Shown: positions 1-6,073 of the stretch, piece after piece
Layout of the letters: each line of letters begins with the position of its first letter
Numbering within the stretch: the first letter of the stretch is position 1
NCBI GenBank assembly: GCA_964456185.1
Contig: CAYVZZ010000083.1
Span: 1-10,033, forward strand
Length of the DNA: 10,033 bases
Reading direction: 5' to 3'
From: CAYVZZ01 sp964456185
Lineage (GTDB): Bacteria > Pseudomonadota > Gammaproteobacteria > Pseudomonadales > Alcanivoracaceae
Notes under the pieces: model-generated
Databases searched by the model: none
Told to the model about the DNA's origin: nothing
Seen by the model: the letters and a program-made list of their open reading frames with translations, nothing else
Program-made: the position numbers and the translations under genes

Positions 1-1104
1 CAACAGCTAGTGCAAAAGCACTGGCCGACGGTTCCTTTTGATACCGATAAATACACCTATACCTTCGCGCAAATAAAGGCCATGTGGCCTGAGTTGATGC
101 GCGGCATGAAGATTGGATACCCCTCACCCGGCTACTTAAAGAAACGCTATTTGAAGTTTCCGCGACTGCTTCAAAAGCTAAAGTATCAGGATGCCAACTG
201 GGAACAGCACAGCCTCAACGTGTTGGAGGTTTGGCAAGCCTTCTTTCGGGGAGACTATCGTCATGCCTACGAGCTAGGCAATAAATATGGCGGGTATGCG
301 GAAGTACCGGGAATCCTGAGTGAGATTATCCAGGCGGTTTATCTGACACCCACCCTGGCGATGAAACAGGCATTGCTGAAAGATGCCATCATTCATATCT
401 CTGAATATGGCAGGGCTTTCCCCTATGTCCCGGGTGAGGAAGCATTTCGGAGAGATTATGCCATGATGCGTCTGGGCTTCGCCTATGCCGTAGGACGGCT
501 GGCAGAAGATGAAAAGGTCGCTGCACAGTTAGTAAATAAGCACCCGATCATTGCACTGAACACCGTAACTGAGTTGCTGGGCGTGATGCCAAACCACCCG
601 ATGGGCTTGGCCTTGGCGGGTGGCATAGACGCGAATGTGATTCGTCGAGTGGGGAGTCTGGTGGGCAGTTTAGGCTTGGATGTGCATGCCTTTAATGCCA
701 AGAAGGCCTTTACCAACGCCATTGAAGAAGTCCCCGATATGGCGATTATTCGCTACGAATATGCGAACAGCATGCTGTATACCAAAGGGCGAGCGGCTTG
801 GCCTGCGGCGAAACAGCAGCTTGAAAAAGCAGTAGCGGCAACGCCATTAACGGTGATGGAAGCACTGGATGTGCTTTATGCCAAAAAGCACCTCAAGGCA
901 TTGACTCGTTGGGCGGCCAGTGGTGAGAGTTATGCCGATTATGATGACGAACGCCGCGACTACCGGATGGATAATAACGTCAACGGTTATAGCGTGCTGG
1001 ATATTTCGCCGCAAATACAATCCGTACAAACGGTGGTCACCAGCGTGACATCAGGGAAGGTAAATGGCTCCGCTGATGCAAGCAGCATCGGCACCAGTTA
1101 CTAA
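1..1104 (+). CDS. TPR-like helical protein of unknown function, possibly 5'-partial
   Basis: I cannot assign a function. The reading frame is open to the left edge (codons Gln-Gln-Leu precede a GTG at 10), so the true start may be GTG 10 (364 residues) or lie outside the window. No signal peptide or membrane segment is visible in the part seen. A basic N-terminal part (about residues 40-60) is followed by helix pairs: a segment of the type WQAFFRGDYRHAYELG near residue 75, a VGSLVGSLGL stretch near 215-225, then IIRYEYANSML and PLTVMEALDVLYA near 245-290. From memory, this order resembles a family of uncharacterised proteobacterial TPR-like proteins with motifs such as VG-LTYG, IEYAN and P-DAMERLDV; that assignment is inference. 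The C-terminal 35 residues are Ser/Thr/Gly-rich and probably disordered. The last 54 bases overlap the 3' end of anmK on the other strand. Confidence 0.7.
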   Translation, partial: QQLVQKHWPTVPFDTDKYTYTFAQIKAMWPELMRGMKIGYPSPGYLKKRYLKFPRLLQKLKYQDANWEQHSLNVLEVWQAFFRGDYRHAYELGNKYGGYAEVPGILSEIIQAVYLTPTLAMKQALLKDAIIHISEYGRAFPYVPGEEAFRRDYAMMRLGFAYAVGRLAEDEKVAAQLVNKHPIIALNTVTELLGVMPNHPMGLALAGGIDANVIRRVGSLVGSLGLDVHAFNAKKAFTNAIEEVPDMAIIRYEYANSMLYTKGRAAWPAAKQQLEKAVAATPLTVMEALDVLYAKKHLKALTRWAASGESYADYDDERRDYRMDNNVNGYSVLDISPQIQSVQTVVTSVTSGKVNGSADASSIGTSY

Positions 1105-2169
1105 AGGGGAGGTGGCAGGCTTGTTGTGAAATCTGGCGTAGGCCAGCCAGGCGAAGCAGGCCGCCTCAATCCAGTCAGGCGACCAGCCAGCGGATGCGGT
1201 GGATTGCACCTCACTGGCCGGGTTGAGGCGCATCAGTCTGGCTAACAAGTCCGCATTGTGAGCGCCACCTCCACAAACCAAGATACGGTCAGGCTGCAGC
1301 AGCTGTTCATGGGCGGGATCTGCCTGGCTAATGGCCTGAGTTATCGTCCGAGCGGTTAATTCGCTTAGTGTCGCCTGTCCATTTTCGGGCTTAATATCGG
1401 CAGGTAGCATGGCCTTGAGCCATTGTGAGTTGAAGGTTTCACGGCCCGTACTACGAGGGCCGGTGGCCTGAAAAAAGGGATCATTTAAACAGCGGGCGAG
1501 ACAGGCTTCATCGACTACACCTGAAGCGGCTAGCTTGCCATCACGATCATAATCTTGTCCATTATGTGCATTAATCCATGTATTGAGCAGTACATTCCCG
1601 GGACCGGTATCGAAACCACCCAGCAAGCGTTCCCCCTGCAACAAGGTGACGTTAGCCATGCCACCAATATTGACCACGGCGGTGGTTTTGCCAGGGCAGC
1701 CAAAAAGTTGTTGGTGGAACACAGGCACCAAAGGGGCGCCCTGGCCGCCATGCACCATATCTTGATTGCGAAAATCAGCGACGGTAGGAATGCCGGTCAA
1801 CGCCGCAATGACCGGTGCGCTACCAAGCTGTATCGAAAAGCCTTCGGCGGGGCAATGACGAACTGTTTGCCCATGGCTGCCGATAGCGGAAATGGCAGTC
1901 GCCGACAAGGACGCTTTTTGCAGTAATGCGTTAACCGCATCAGCAAAGAGTCTGCCCAATGCCAAGTTTAGCCTACCGGCACGCTGCAGCTCGTTGTCGC
2001 CTGGTTGGCAAAGAGACAAGATGTCAGAGCGCAATGCGGCGGGCAATCCGTGGCTGTGAGTCGCCTTCAACACAACCTGCTCCGCCGTAATTTGTAGCAA
2101 CGCAACATCGACACCGTCGAGACTGGTGCCAGACATAATGCCAATGTAGAGATCGTCTTGCTTCGCCAA
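1051..2169 (-). CDS. anmK: Anhydro-N-acetylmuramic acid kinase
   Basis: AnmK phosphorylates 1,6-anhydro-N-acetylmuramic acid with ATP and opens the anhydro ring, giving MurNAc-6-phosphate. This is a cytoplasmic step of peptidoglycan recycling. The 372-residue length fits the family. Visible motifs are MSGTSLDG (12-19, nucleotide binding), GSHGQTVRH (97-105), GGQGAPLVPVFH (141-152), NIGGMANV (167-174), FDTGPGN (186-192; its Asp, about residue 187, matches the catalytic base described for the family), the STGRE segment (240-244) and VCGGGAHN (298-305). The start is a TTG at 2169: AAGGAG lies five bases upstream and the protein then begins like other AnmK proteins, with IGIMSGTS a few residues in. 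It diverges from tyrS, a neighbour it also has (with small genes between) in Escherichia coli and Pseudomonas. Its 3' end overlaps the convergent plus-strand gene. Confidence 0.95.
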   Translation of the reverse strand: MAKQDDLYIGIMSGTSLDGVDVALLQITAEQVVLKATHSHGLPAALRSDILSLCQPGDNELQRAGRLNLALGRLFADAVNALLQKASLSATAISAIGSHGQTVRHCPAEGFSIQLGSAPVIAALTGIPTVADFRNQDMVHGGQGAPLVPVFHQQLFGCPGKTTAVVNIGGMANVTLLQGERLLGGFDTGPGNVLLNTWINAHNGQDYDRDGKLAASGVVDEACLARCLNDPFFQATGPRSTGRETFNSQWLKAMLPADIKPENGQATLSELTARTITQAISQADPAHEQLLQPDRILVCGGGAHNADLLARLMRLNPASEVQSTASAGWSPDWIEAACFAWLAYARFHNKPATSPLVTGADAACISGAIYLP

Positions 2170-2180
2170 GTTAACTCCTT
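2170..2180 (-). promoter_or_regulatory. Ribosome binding site that decides the TTG start of anmK
   Basis: On the minus strand AAGGAG (plus positions 2175-2180) precedes a TTG codon at 2169 by five bases. No in-frame ATG or GTG upstream offers an alternative with the family's N-terminus, so this site supports TTG initiation. I found no convincing sigma-70 promoter for anmK in the spacer. Confidence 0.7.
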
Positions 2181-2231
2181 AAGTGAGGCCAAGGTAAGAA
2201 GGCCAGAGACAGGCGCGATAAAGTGTCCCTA

Positions 2232-2247
2232 TGCTACAATGCGCGCC
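2232..2247 (+). promoter_or_regulatory. Probable extended -10 promoter of tyrS with a GC-rich discriminator
   Basis: TGCTACAAT (2232-2240) is an extended -10 element: TG, one base, then TACAAT, which matches TATAAT at five of six positions. No good -35 lies 16-18 bases upstream, which is common for extended -10 promoters. The bases after the -10, GCGCGCC (2241-2247), form a GC-rich discriminator of the kind associated with stringent (ppGpp/DksA) control of translation genes. Transcription would start near 2247, leaving a leader of about 25 bases, too short for attenuation or a T-box. The promoter call is from sequence; the regulation is inference. Confidence 0.6.
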
Positions 2248-2271
2248 TTTAAACGTCATCAGAGAATCAAC

Positions 2272-3468
2272 ATGAGCGATGTGGATCAGGCACTGGCGCT
2301 GATAAAGCGCGGAACCGATGAAATTATTCAAGAAGCCGAGCTGGTCAAAAAGTTGGAGGCCGGTCGGCCTTTAAAGATCAAAGCGGGGTTTGATCCCACC
2401 GCGCCCGATCTACACCTTGGCCATACTGTCTTGCTGAATAAACTGCGTCAGTTCCAAGAGTTAGGACATGAGGTAATTTTCCTGATTGGTGATTTCACCG
2501 GCATGATCGGTGACCCGACCGGAAAAAGCACCACCCGCCCGCCGTTGACCCGCGAACAGGTGATTGCCAATGCCGAAACCTATAAACAGCAGGTGTTTAA
2601 GGTCTTGGATGAAAGCAAAACCCGCGTGGTGTTCAATTCCGAATGGATGGCCGAGCAAAACGCCGCCGACCTGATTCGCCTGGCTAGCCAATACACGGTC
2701 GCTCGCATGTTGGAGCGTGATGATTTCGAGAAGCGCTATCGCGGCAACCAGCCAATCGCTATTCATGAATTTCTGTACCCTCTCGTGCAGGGTTATGACT
2801 CGGTGGCACTGGAAGCCGATGTTGAATTAGGCGGTACCGACCAAAAATTTAATCTGTTGATGGGGCGGACACTGCAAAAGCATTATCAGCAAGCACCACA
2901 GGTGGCGATTACCTTGCCACTGCTGGAAGGTCTGGATGGCGTCAAAAAGATGTCCAAGTCGTTAGGCAATTATGTGGGCGTCGATGAGGCACCTGGCGTG
3001 ATGTACCGCAAGTTGCTATCTCTGCCGGATAGCCTGATCTGGCGTTATTACAATTTGTTAAGTGGTCGTAGCAACGAAGAAATTGCCCAGTTACAAGTGA
3101 CTGCAGAAAAAGCGGGCAGCCCACAGGATGCCAAACAAGCGTTCGCACTAGAGATGGTTGAACGTTTTCATGGCAAGGAGGCCGCCGAAAAAGCGCCAAA
3201 AGCGGCGGGCAATAAACTGGAGTTGGGTGAGATTCCCGATGAGTTGCCGACGGTTGAAATCGAAATCGAAGGCGATTCTATCCATACCATTGGGTTGCTG
3301 CGTGCAGCGGGCTTGGTGAAGAACGGTAAAGCGGGAAAAGATGTGCTGCAGCGCCGTGCCGTGTATGTCGATGGCAAGCAGCTTGACGGGAGTCGTGATT
3401 TTGCTGCCGGCGAGACCCATGTGGTGCAGGCCGGCAAAAAACACATTGCGCGGGTTGTTATTAAATAA
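2272..3468 (+). CDS. tyrS: Tyrosyl-tRNA synthetase
   Basis: This class I aminoacyl-tRNA synthetase attaches tyrosine to tRNA-Tyr in the cytoplasm. It has 398 residues. In order: the HIGH-type ATP motif HLGH (48-51) within GFDPTAPDLHLGH, the Rossmann catalytic domain with GDFTGMIGDPTGKS (73-86), the tyrosine-site region around YPLVQGYDS (169-177) and GGTDQKFN (187-194), the KMSKS loop (226-230), and a C-terminal S4 RNA-binding domain (about 335-398). The HLGH/KMSKS signatures and length place it in the shorter Pseudomonas-like TyrRS subgroup rather than with E. coli TyrS. The frame is open back to 2158, but the extra 38 residues would run through the -10 promoter and have no counterpart in the family, so ATG 2272 (MSDVDQAL) is the start; its ribosome site is weak (AGAG at 2261-2264). 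It converges with ntrC. Confidence 0.95.
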   Translation: MSDVDQALALIKRGTDEIIQEAELVKKLEAGRPLKIKAGFDPTAPDLHLGHTVLLNKLRQFQELGHEVIFLIGDFTGMIGDPTGKSTTRPPLTREQVIANAETYKQQVFKVLDESKTRVVFNSEWMAEQNAADLIRLASQYTVARMLERDDFEKRYRGNQPIAIHEFLYPLVQGYDSVALEADVELGGTDQKFNLLMGRTLQKHYQQAPQVAITLPLLEGLDGVKKMSKSLGNYVGVDEAPGVMYRKLLSLPDSLIWRYYNLLSGRSNEEIAQLQVTAEKAGSPQDAKQAFALEMVERFHGKEAAEKAPKAAGNKLELGEIPDELPTVEIEIEGDSIHTIGLLRAAGLVKNGKAGKDVLQRRAVYVDGKQLDGSRDFAAGETHVVQAGKKHIARVVIK

Positions 3469-3490
3469 ATCGGCGATTACTCGCCGATTT
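3467..3490. terminator. Bidirectional hairpin terminator between tyrS and ntrC
   Basis: A perfect 10-base inverted repeat, AAATCGGCGA (3467-3476) and TCGCCGATTT (3481-3490), flanks a four-base loop TTAC. The ends of the arms give A-rich and T-rich flanks on both strands, with a further T-rich stretch on the minus-strand side, so it could terminate tyrS and ntrC alike. The left arm starts inside the tyrS stop codon; the loop and right arm contain the stop and last codons of ntrC. Confidence 0.75.
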
Positions 3491-4883
3491 CAAGCTCTTT
3501 CAGTTTGCGGGTTAGCGTATTACGCCCCCAGCCAATCAGTTTGGCGGCTTCTTGACGATGACCACCAGTGCGTTGCAAAGCCGCCTCAACCAAGATGCGT
3601 TCCATGGCGGGTTGCGCCTGAGTCAGCAATCCGCCTTGACCACCTGCCAAGCGATTTCTTGCCCAGTTTTCCAATGCTTTTTGCCAGTCGGTTGCCATGC
3701 CGGGAAGGCCGCTATGGAGGCTCTCGGTCAGTTTGTCCGGCAGGTCGTCGGTGTGGATGATGTTGCCTGACACCATGACGGTTAACCAGCGGCAGAGATT
3801 TTCGAGCTGGCGTACGTTGCCTGGCCAGGGAAGTTGAGTTAACAGTTGCAAGGTGTCTTCATCTAGCTGCTTGGGCTCTACCTCCATTTCCTCGGCGGTT
3901 TGGTTGAGGAAATGGCGGGCAAGCAGCGGAATGTCTTCGTGACGTTCGGCTAAGTTTGGCAGGTGCACACGAATGACGTTGAGGCGATAAAACAAATCCT
4001 GACGGAAGTCACCGCTTTCGACCAGCTGTTCCAAATCGCGGTGTGTCGCGGCAATAATGCGCACATCGACTTTGATAGGGGTGGTGCCGCCGACACGGTA
4101 AAACTCGCCTTCCTGAAGAATGCGCAGCAGGCGCGTTTGCACTTCCAGTGGCATGTCGCCAATCTCATCGAGGAATAGCGTGCCGCCATCGGCCTGCTCA
4201 AAACGCCCAATGCGTCGTCCATTGGCGCCGGTAAAGGCACCTCGCTCATGGCCAAACAGCTCGGATTCAATGAGCTCGCGCGGCAGTGCCGCCATGTTCA
4301 GGGCGATAAATGAAGCGTTACTGCGATCGGAATGGTGATGCAGTGTATGTGCTACCCGCTCTTTGCCGGTGCCCGAAGCCCCGTTAATCAACACGGTGAC
4401 AGAAGAATGGCTAAGCCGGCCGATGGCGCGAAATACTTTCTGCATAGCAGCCGACTTGCCAATAATGTCAGGCATGTGGGCATTCAGGTTATTTTCTACT
4501 GCGGGAGCCGTTTCCTGTTTGGCCAGCGCACTGCGCACCAATGTTTTGATTTCGTCAATATCAAAGGGTTTGGGCAGGTAATCGAAGGCGCCCTCGCGGT
4601 AAGAGGCCACTGCCGCATCCAGATCCGAGTAGGCCGTGGTGACAATGACCGGCAGATTGGGATAACGCTTTTGAAACCACTTTAGCGCCCGTAAACCATC
4701 TGTCCCGGGCATGCGGATGTCGGTGACGATGACATCCGGCGGCTGGACACCATCTTCCAGCTGATTTAGCGCATCGTCCGCGTCTTCAAAACAGGTAATG
4801 TGGTAGCCTTCCGGCGCGAGTGCTTTCTCCAGCACCCAGCGGATTGAACGGTCGTCGTCAAGAATCCATATGGCATTACGCAT
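3477..4883 (-). CDS. ntrC: Nitrogen regulation response regulator NtrC (sigma-54 activator)
   Basis: NtrC is the response regulator of the Ntr system: phosphorylated by NtrB, it forms oligomers that use ATP to activate sigma-54 RNA polymerase at nitrogen-scavenging genes. Its 468 residues match E. coli NtrC (469). The receiver domain (about 1-120) has the acidic pocket D10-D12, phospho-acceptor D55 in VTDIRMPG, T82/T83 and K105. The central AAA+ domain (about 139-370) has Walker A GASGTGK (168-174), the sigma-54 contact loop GAFTGA (215-220), Walker B TLFLDE (235-240), arginines R294 and R300, and PWPGNVRQLEN (352-362). A Fis-type helix-turn-helix follows at about 442-463 (QEAAKLIGWGRNTLTRKLKEL). 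The start ATG at 4883 overlaps the ntrB stop by eight bases, with GAGGAA upstream, indicating translational coupling. The second Walker A residue is Ala rather than the Glu usual in this family; the GxxxxGK core is intact. Confidence 0.97.
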   Translation of the reverse strand: MRNAIWILDDDRSIRWVLEKALAPEGYHITCFEDADDALNQLEDGVQPPDVIVTDIRMPGTDGLRALKWFQKRYPNLPVIVTTAYSDLDAAVASYREGAFDYLPKPFDIDEIKTLVRSALAKQETAPAVENNLNAHMPDIIGKSAAMQKVFRAIGRLSHSSVTVLINGASGTGKERVAHTLHHHSDRSNASFIALNMAALPRELIESELFGHERGAFTGANGRRIGRFEQADGGTLFLDEIGDMPLEVQTRLLRILQEGEFYRVGGTTPIKVDVRIIAATHRDLEQLVESGDFRQDLFYRLNVIRVHLPNLAERHEDIPLLARHFLNQTAEEMEVEPKQLDEDTLQLLTQLPWPGNVRQLENLCRWLTVMVSGNIIHTDDLPDKLTESLHSGLPGMATDWQKALENWARNRLAGGQGGLLTQAQPAMERILVEAALQRTGGHRQEAAKLIGWGRNTLTRKLKELEIGE

Positions 4884-5964
4884 GTGTTGCTTCCTCGGCT
4901 GTTGCCGTGACGATGGGAAGATAAAGACTAAAGCAGGTGCGACCAGGACGACTGTCGCAATCCACCATGCCTTGGTGTTGTTTTGCTATATCTTGAACAA
5001 AGGGCAGCCCTAAGCCGGTGCCTTTGGCGCGCCCAGTGATTAACGGGAAAAACAGCGCGTCTTGTAGCGCAGGCGGAACGCCGGGGCCGTTGTCGATGAC
5101 CTCAATGCGCAAGGCTAAACGGTGGCGCTTGGCGTTGAGCGTGATTTGGCGTTGGGCACGCGTGCGCAGCAGGATACAGCCCTTTTCAACGTGGTTTTCT
5201 ACCAACACCTGCATGGCATTACGCACTAGGTTGAGCAGTGCTTGCACCAATTGATTGCGGTCACCATGAAGCAGCGGCAGGCTGGGGTCGTAATCTCGTT
5301 TAATGAGCAGTTCTGGCTGTTCGGTTTGCACTAATTGGCGTACGCGTTCGAGACAAACGTGGATGTTTACCGGGTCGCGATGGGTCTGGTGCTTGGCGCC
5401 GGACATGCGGTCGGCTAGGTCGCTTAACCTGTCACTCTCGGCGATGATGACATCTAGGTACTCTCGCCAGCGGTCATCATCAAGCTCGCTTGCCAGGAGC
5501 TGTGCCGAACCACGAATGCCGCCGAGCGGGTTTTTGATTTCGTGAGCCACCCCGCGAACCAGTTGGCGTGCGGTACGGTAGGCTTGCTGTTGCCCTTTTT
5601 CGCGAGACATTTGCATGAGCTGGCCAATGGGCTGCATTTCCACTAATAATTTGGGTTGGCCTTGATCGTCGCGCAGGCGTGAAACGGAGTAGTCAATAAG
5701 CTGGATGCTGCCGCCGGTGTAGCGCAACTCGACCTCTCGGCAGGTAACCGGGTGGTCATTCCACAAACAGTCGGTGAGGTTGTCGGTGGCCTGCTGTTGG
5801 TCGCGAAACCAGTGTGGCAGGGGTTGGCCGATCAGCCGGTGACGACCGATATAAAGCAGGGCTTCGGCGGCGGCATTGATGTAGTGGATGCGTAGATCAT
5901 CATCCAATAACAAAATGGCGCTACGTTGGCTGTCCAGCAATTTCCGATAAAATGCCTTGTCCAA
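4876..5964 (-). CDS. ntrB: Nitrogen regulation sensor histidine kinase NtrB
   Basis: NtrB (GlnL) is the cytoplasmic kinase/phosphatase that phosphorylates NtrC when nitrogen is limiting and dephosphorylates it when bound to PII. Counting from the TTG at 5964 (362 residues) it has an N-terminal PAS domain (about 5-110, from AILLLDDDLRIHYIN), the dimerisation/phosphorylation helix with VAHEIKNPLGG and the phosphorylated H141 (E. coli H139), and the HATPase domain with N-box N245/N249, G1 box DNGPG (291-295) and G2 box GTGLGL (315-320). No membrane segment is seen. The frame is open to 6039 with an ATG at 6003, but that ATG has no ribosome site and overlaps a palindromic NtrC operator, while TTG 5964 has GGGAGG six bases upstream and gives the N-terminus length seen in homologues. 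It overlaps ntrC by eight bases; the pair should be co-transcribed. Confidence 0.93.
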   Translation of the reverse strand: MDKAFYRKLLDSQRSAILLLDDDLRIHYINAAAEALLYIGRHRLIGQPLPHWFRDQQQATDNLTDCLWNDHPVTCREVELRYTGGSIQLIDYSVSRLRDDQGQPKLLVEMQPIGQLMQMSREKGQQQAYRTARQLVRGVAHEIKNPLGGIRGSAQLLASELDDDRWREYLDVIIAESDRLSDLADRMSGAKHQTHRDPVNIHVCLERVRQLVQTEQPELLIKRDYDPSLPLLHGDRNQLVQALLNLVRNAMQVLVENHVEKGCILLRTRAQRQITLNAKRHRLALRIEVIDNGPGVPPALQDALFFPLITGRAKGTGLGLPFVQDIAKQHQGMVDCDSRPGRTCFSLYLPIVTATAEEATHA

Positions 5965-5976
5965 GCGCTGCCTCCC
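5965..5976 (-). promoter_or_regulatory. Strong ribosome binding site that decides the TTG start of ntrB
   Basis: On the minus strand GGGAGG (plus 5971-5976) is followed after six bases (CAGCGC) by TTG at 5964. This is the best Shine-Dalgarno match in the ntrB leader and favours TTG over the upstream ATG at 6003. Confidence 0.75.
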
Positions 5977-5985
5977 GTTTGTGGT

Positions 5986-6002
5986 TGCACTAATTTGGTG
6001 CA
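5986..6002. promoter_or_regulatory. Putative NtrC-binding operator
   Basis: TGCACTAATTTGGTGCA is a 17-base dyad: outer arms TGCAC and GTGCA are perfect, and the whole fits the enteric NtrC consensus (TGCACY, five bases, GGTGCA) described at glnA and glnL. It lies between gltD and ntrB, centred about 30 bases upstream of the ntrB TTG start and just downstream of a candidate promoter. In E. coli an NtrC site at the glnL promoter represses ntrBC; a similar autoregulatory role is inferred here. Confidence 0.75.
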
Positions 6003-6009
6003 TGCATCC

Positions 6010-6039
6010 AAAATACGGCAAAAAGGGGTAAGTCGGCAA
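6010..6039 (-). promoter_or_regulatory. Candidate sigma-70 promoter for ntrBC
   Basis: On the minus strand TTGCCG (plus 6034-6039) and TATTTT (plus 6010-6015) are 18 bases apart. Each matches its consensus at four of six positions. The start site would fall near 6003, placing the NtrC operator over the first transcribed bases, a geometry suited to repression. The match is modest, so this is tentative. Confidence 0.35.
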
Positions 6040-6065
6040 GTGGCACTAACTGCGCCACCTGCCGA
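6033..6065 (-). terminator. Hairpin between gltD and ntrB, possible terminator or attenuator
   Basis: Plus-strand arms TCGGCAAGTGGC (6033-6044) and GCCACCTGCCGA (6054-6065) form a 12-pair stem with a nine-base loop. The single non-Watson-Crick position is a G-U wobble in the minus-strand RNA, the direction of gltBD and ntrBC. A run of five T follows about eight bases after the stem on that strand, so it is not a textbook intrinsic terminator. It may partly terminate gltBD transcripts, protect their 3' end, or set the ratio of gltBD to ntrBC. Confidence 0.55.
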
Positions 6066-6073
6066 TCGCCGGG

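Noticed and set aside
1555..1926. Plus-strand open frame of 123 codons inside anmK.
   Set aside because: It lies antisense to a well-conserved kinase gene, shows no recognisable domain and has no ribosome site; similar frames opposite ntrC, gltD and gltB were dropped for the same reason.
2158..2271. N-terminal extension of tyrS by 38 residues.
   Set aside because: It would read through the -10 promoter element and the anmK start region and has no counterpart in TyrRS proteins; ATG 2272 gives the normal length.
3341..3760. Plus-strand frame of 139 codons spanning the tyrS end and ntrC.
   Set aside because: It is a shifted frame of tyrS that crosses the terminator hairpin into antisense ntrC; composition is not protein-like.
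6041..6055. Sigma-54-like elements (GG, ten bases, GC) within the gltD-ntrB hairpin on both strands.
   Set aside because: The spacing fits, but the -12 halves read GCGC or GTGC instead of TTGC, the two hits are a by-product of the palindrome, and the NtrC site lies downstream rather than about 100 bases upstream.
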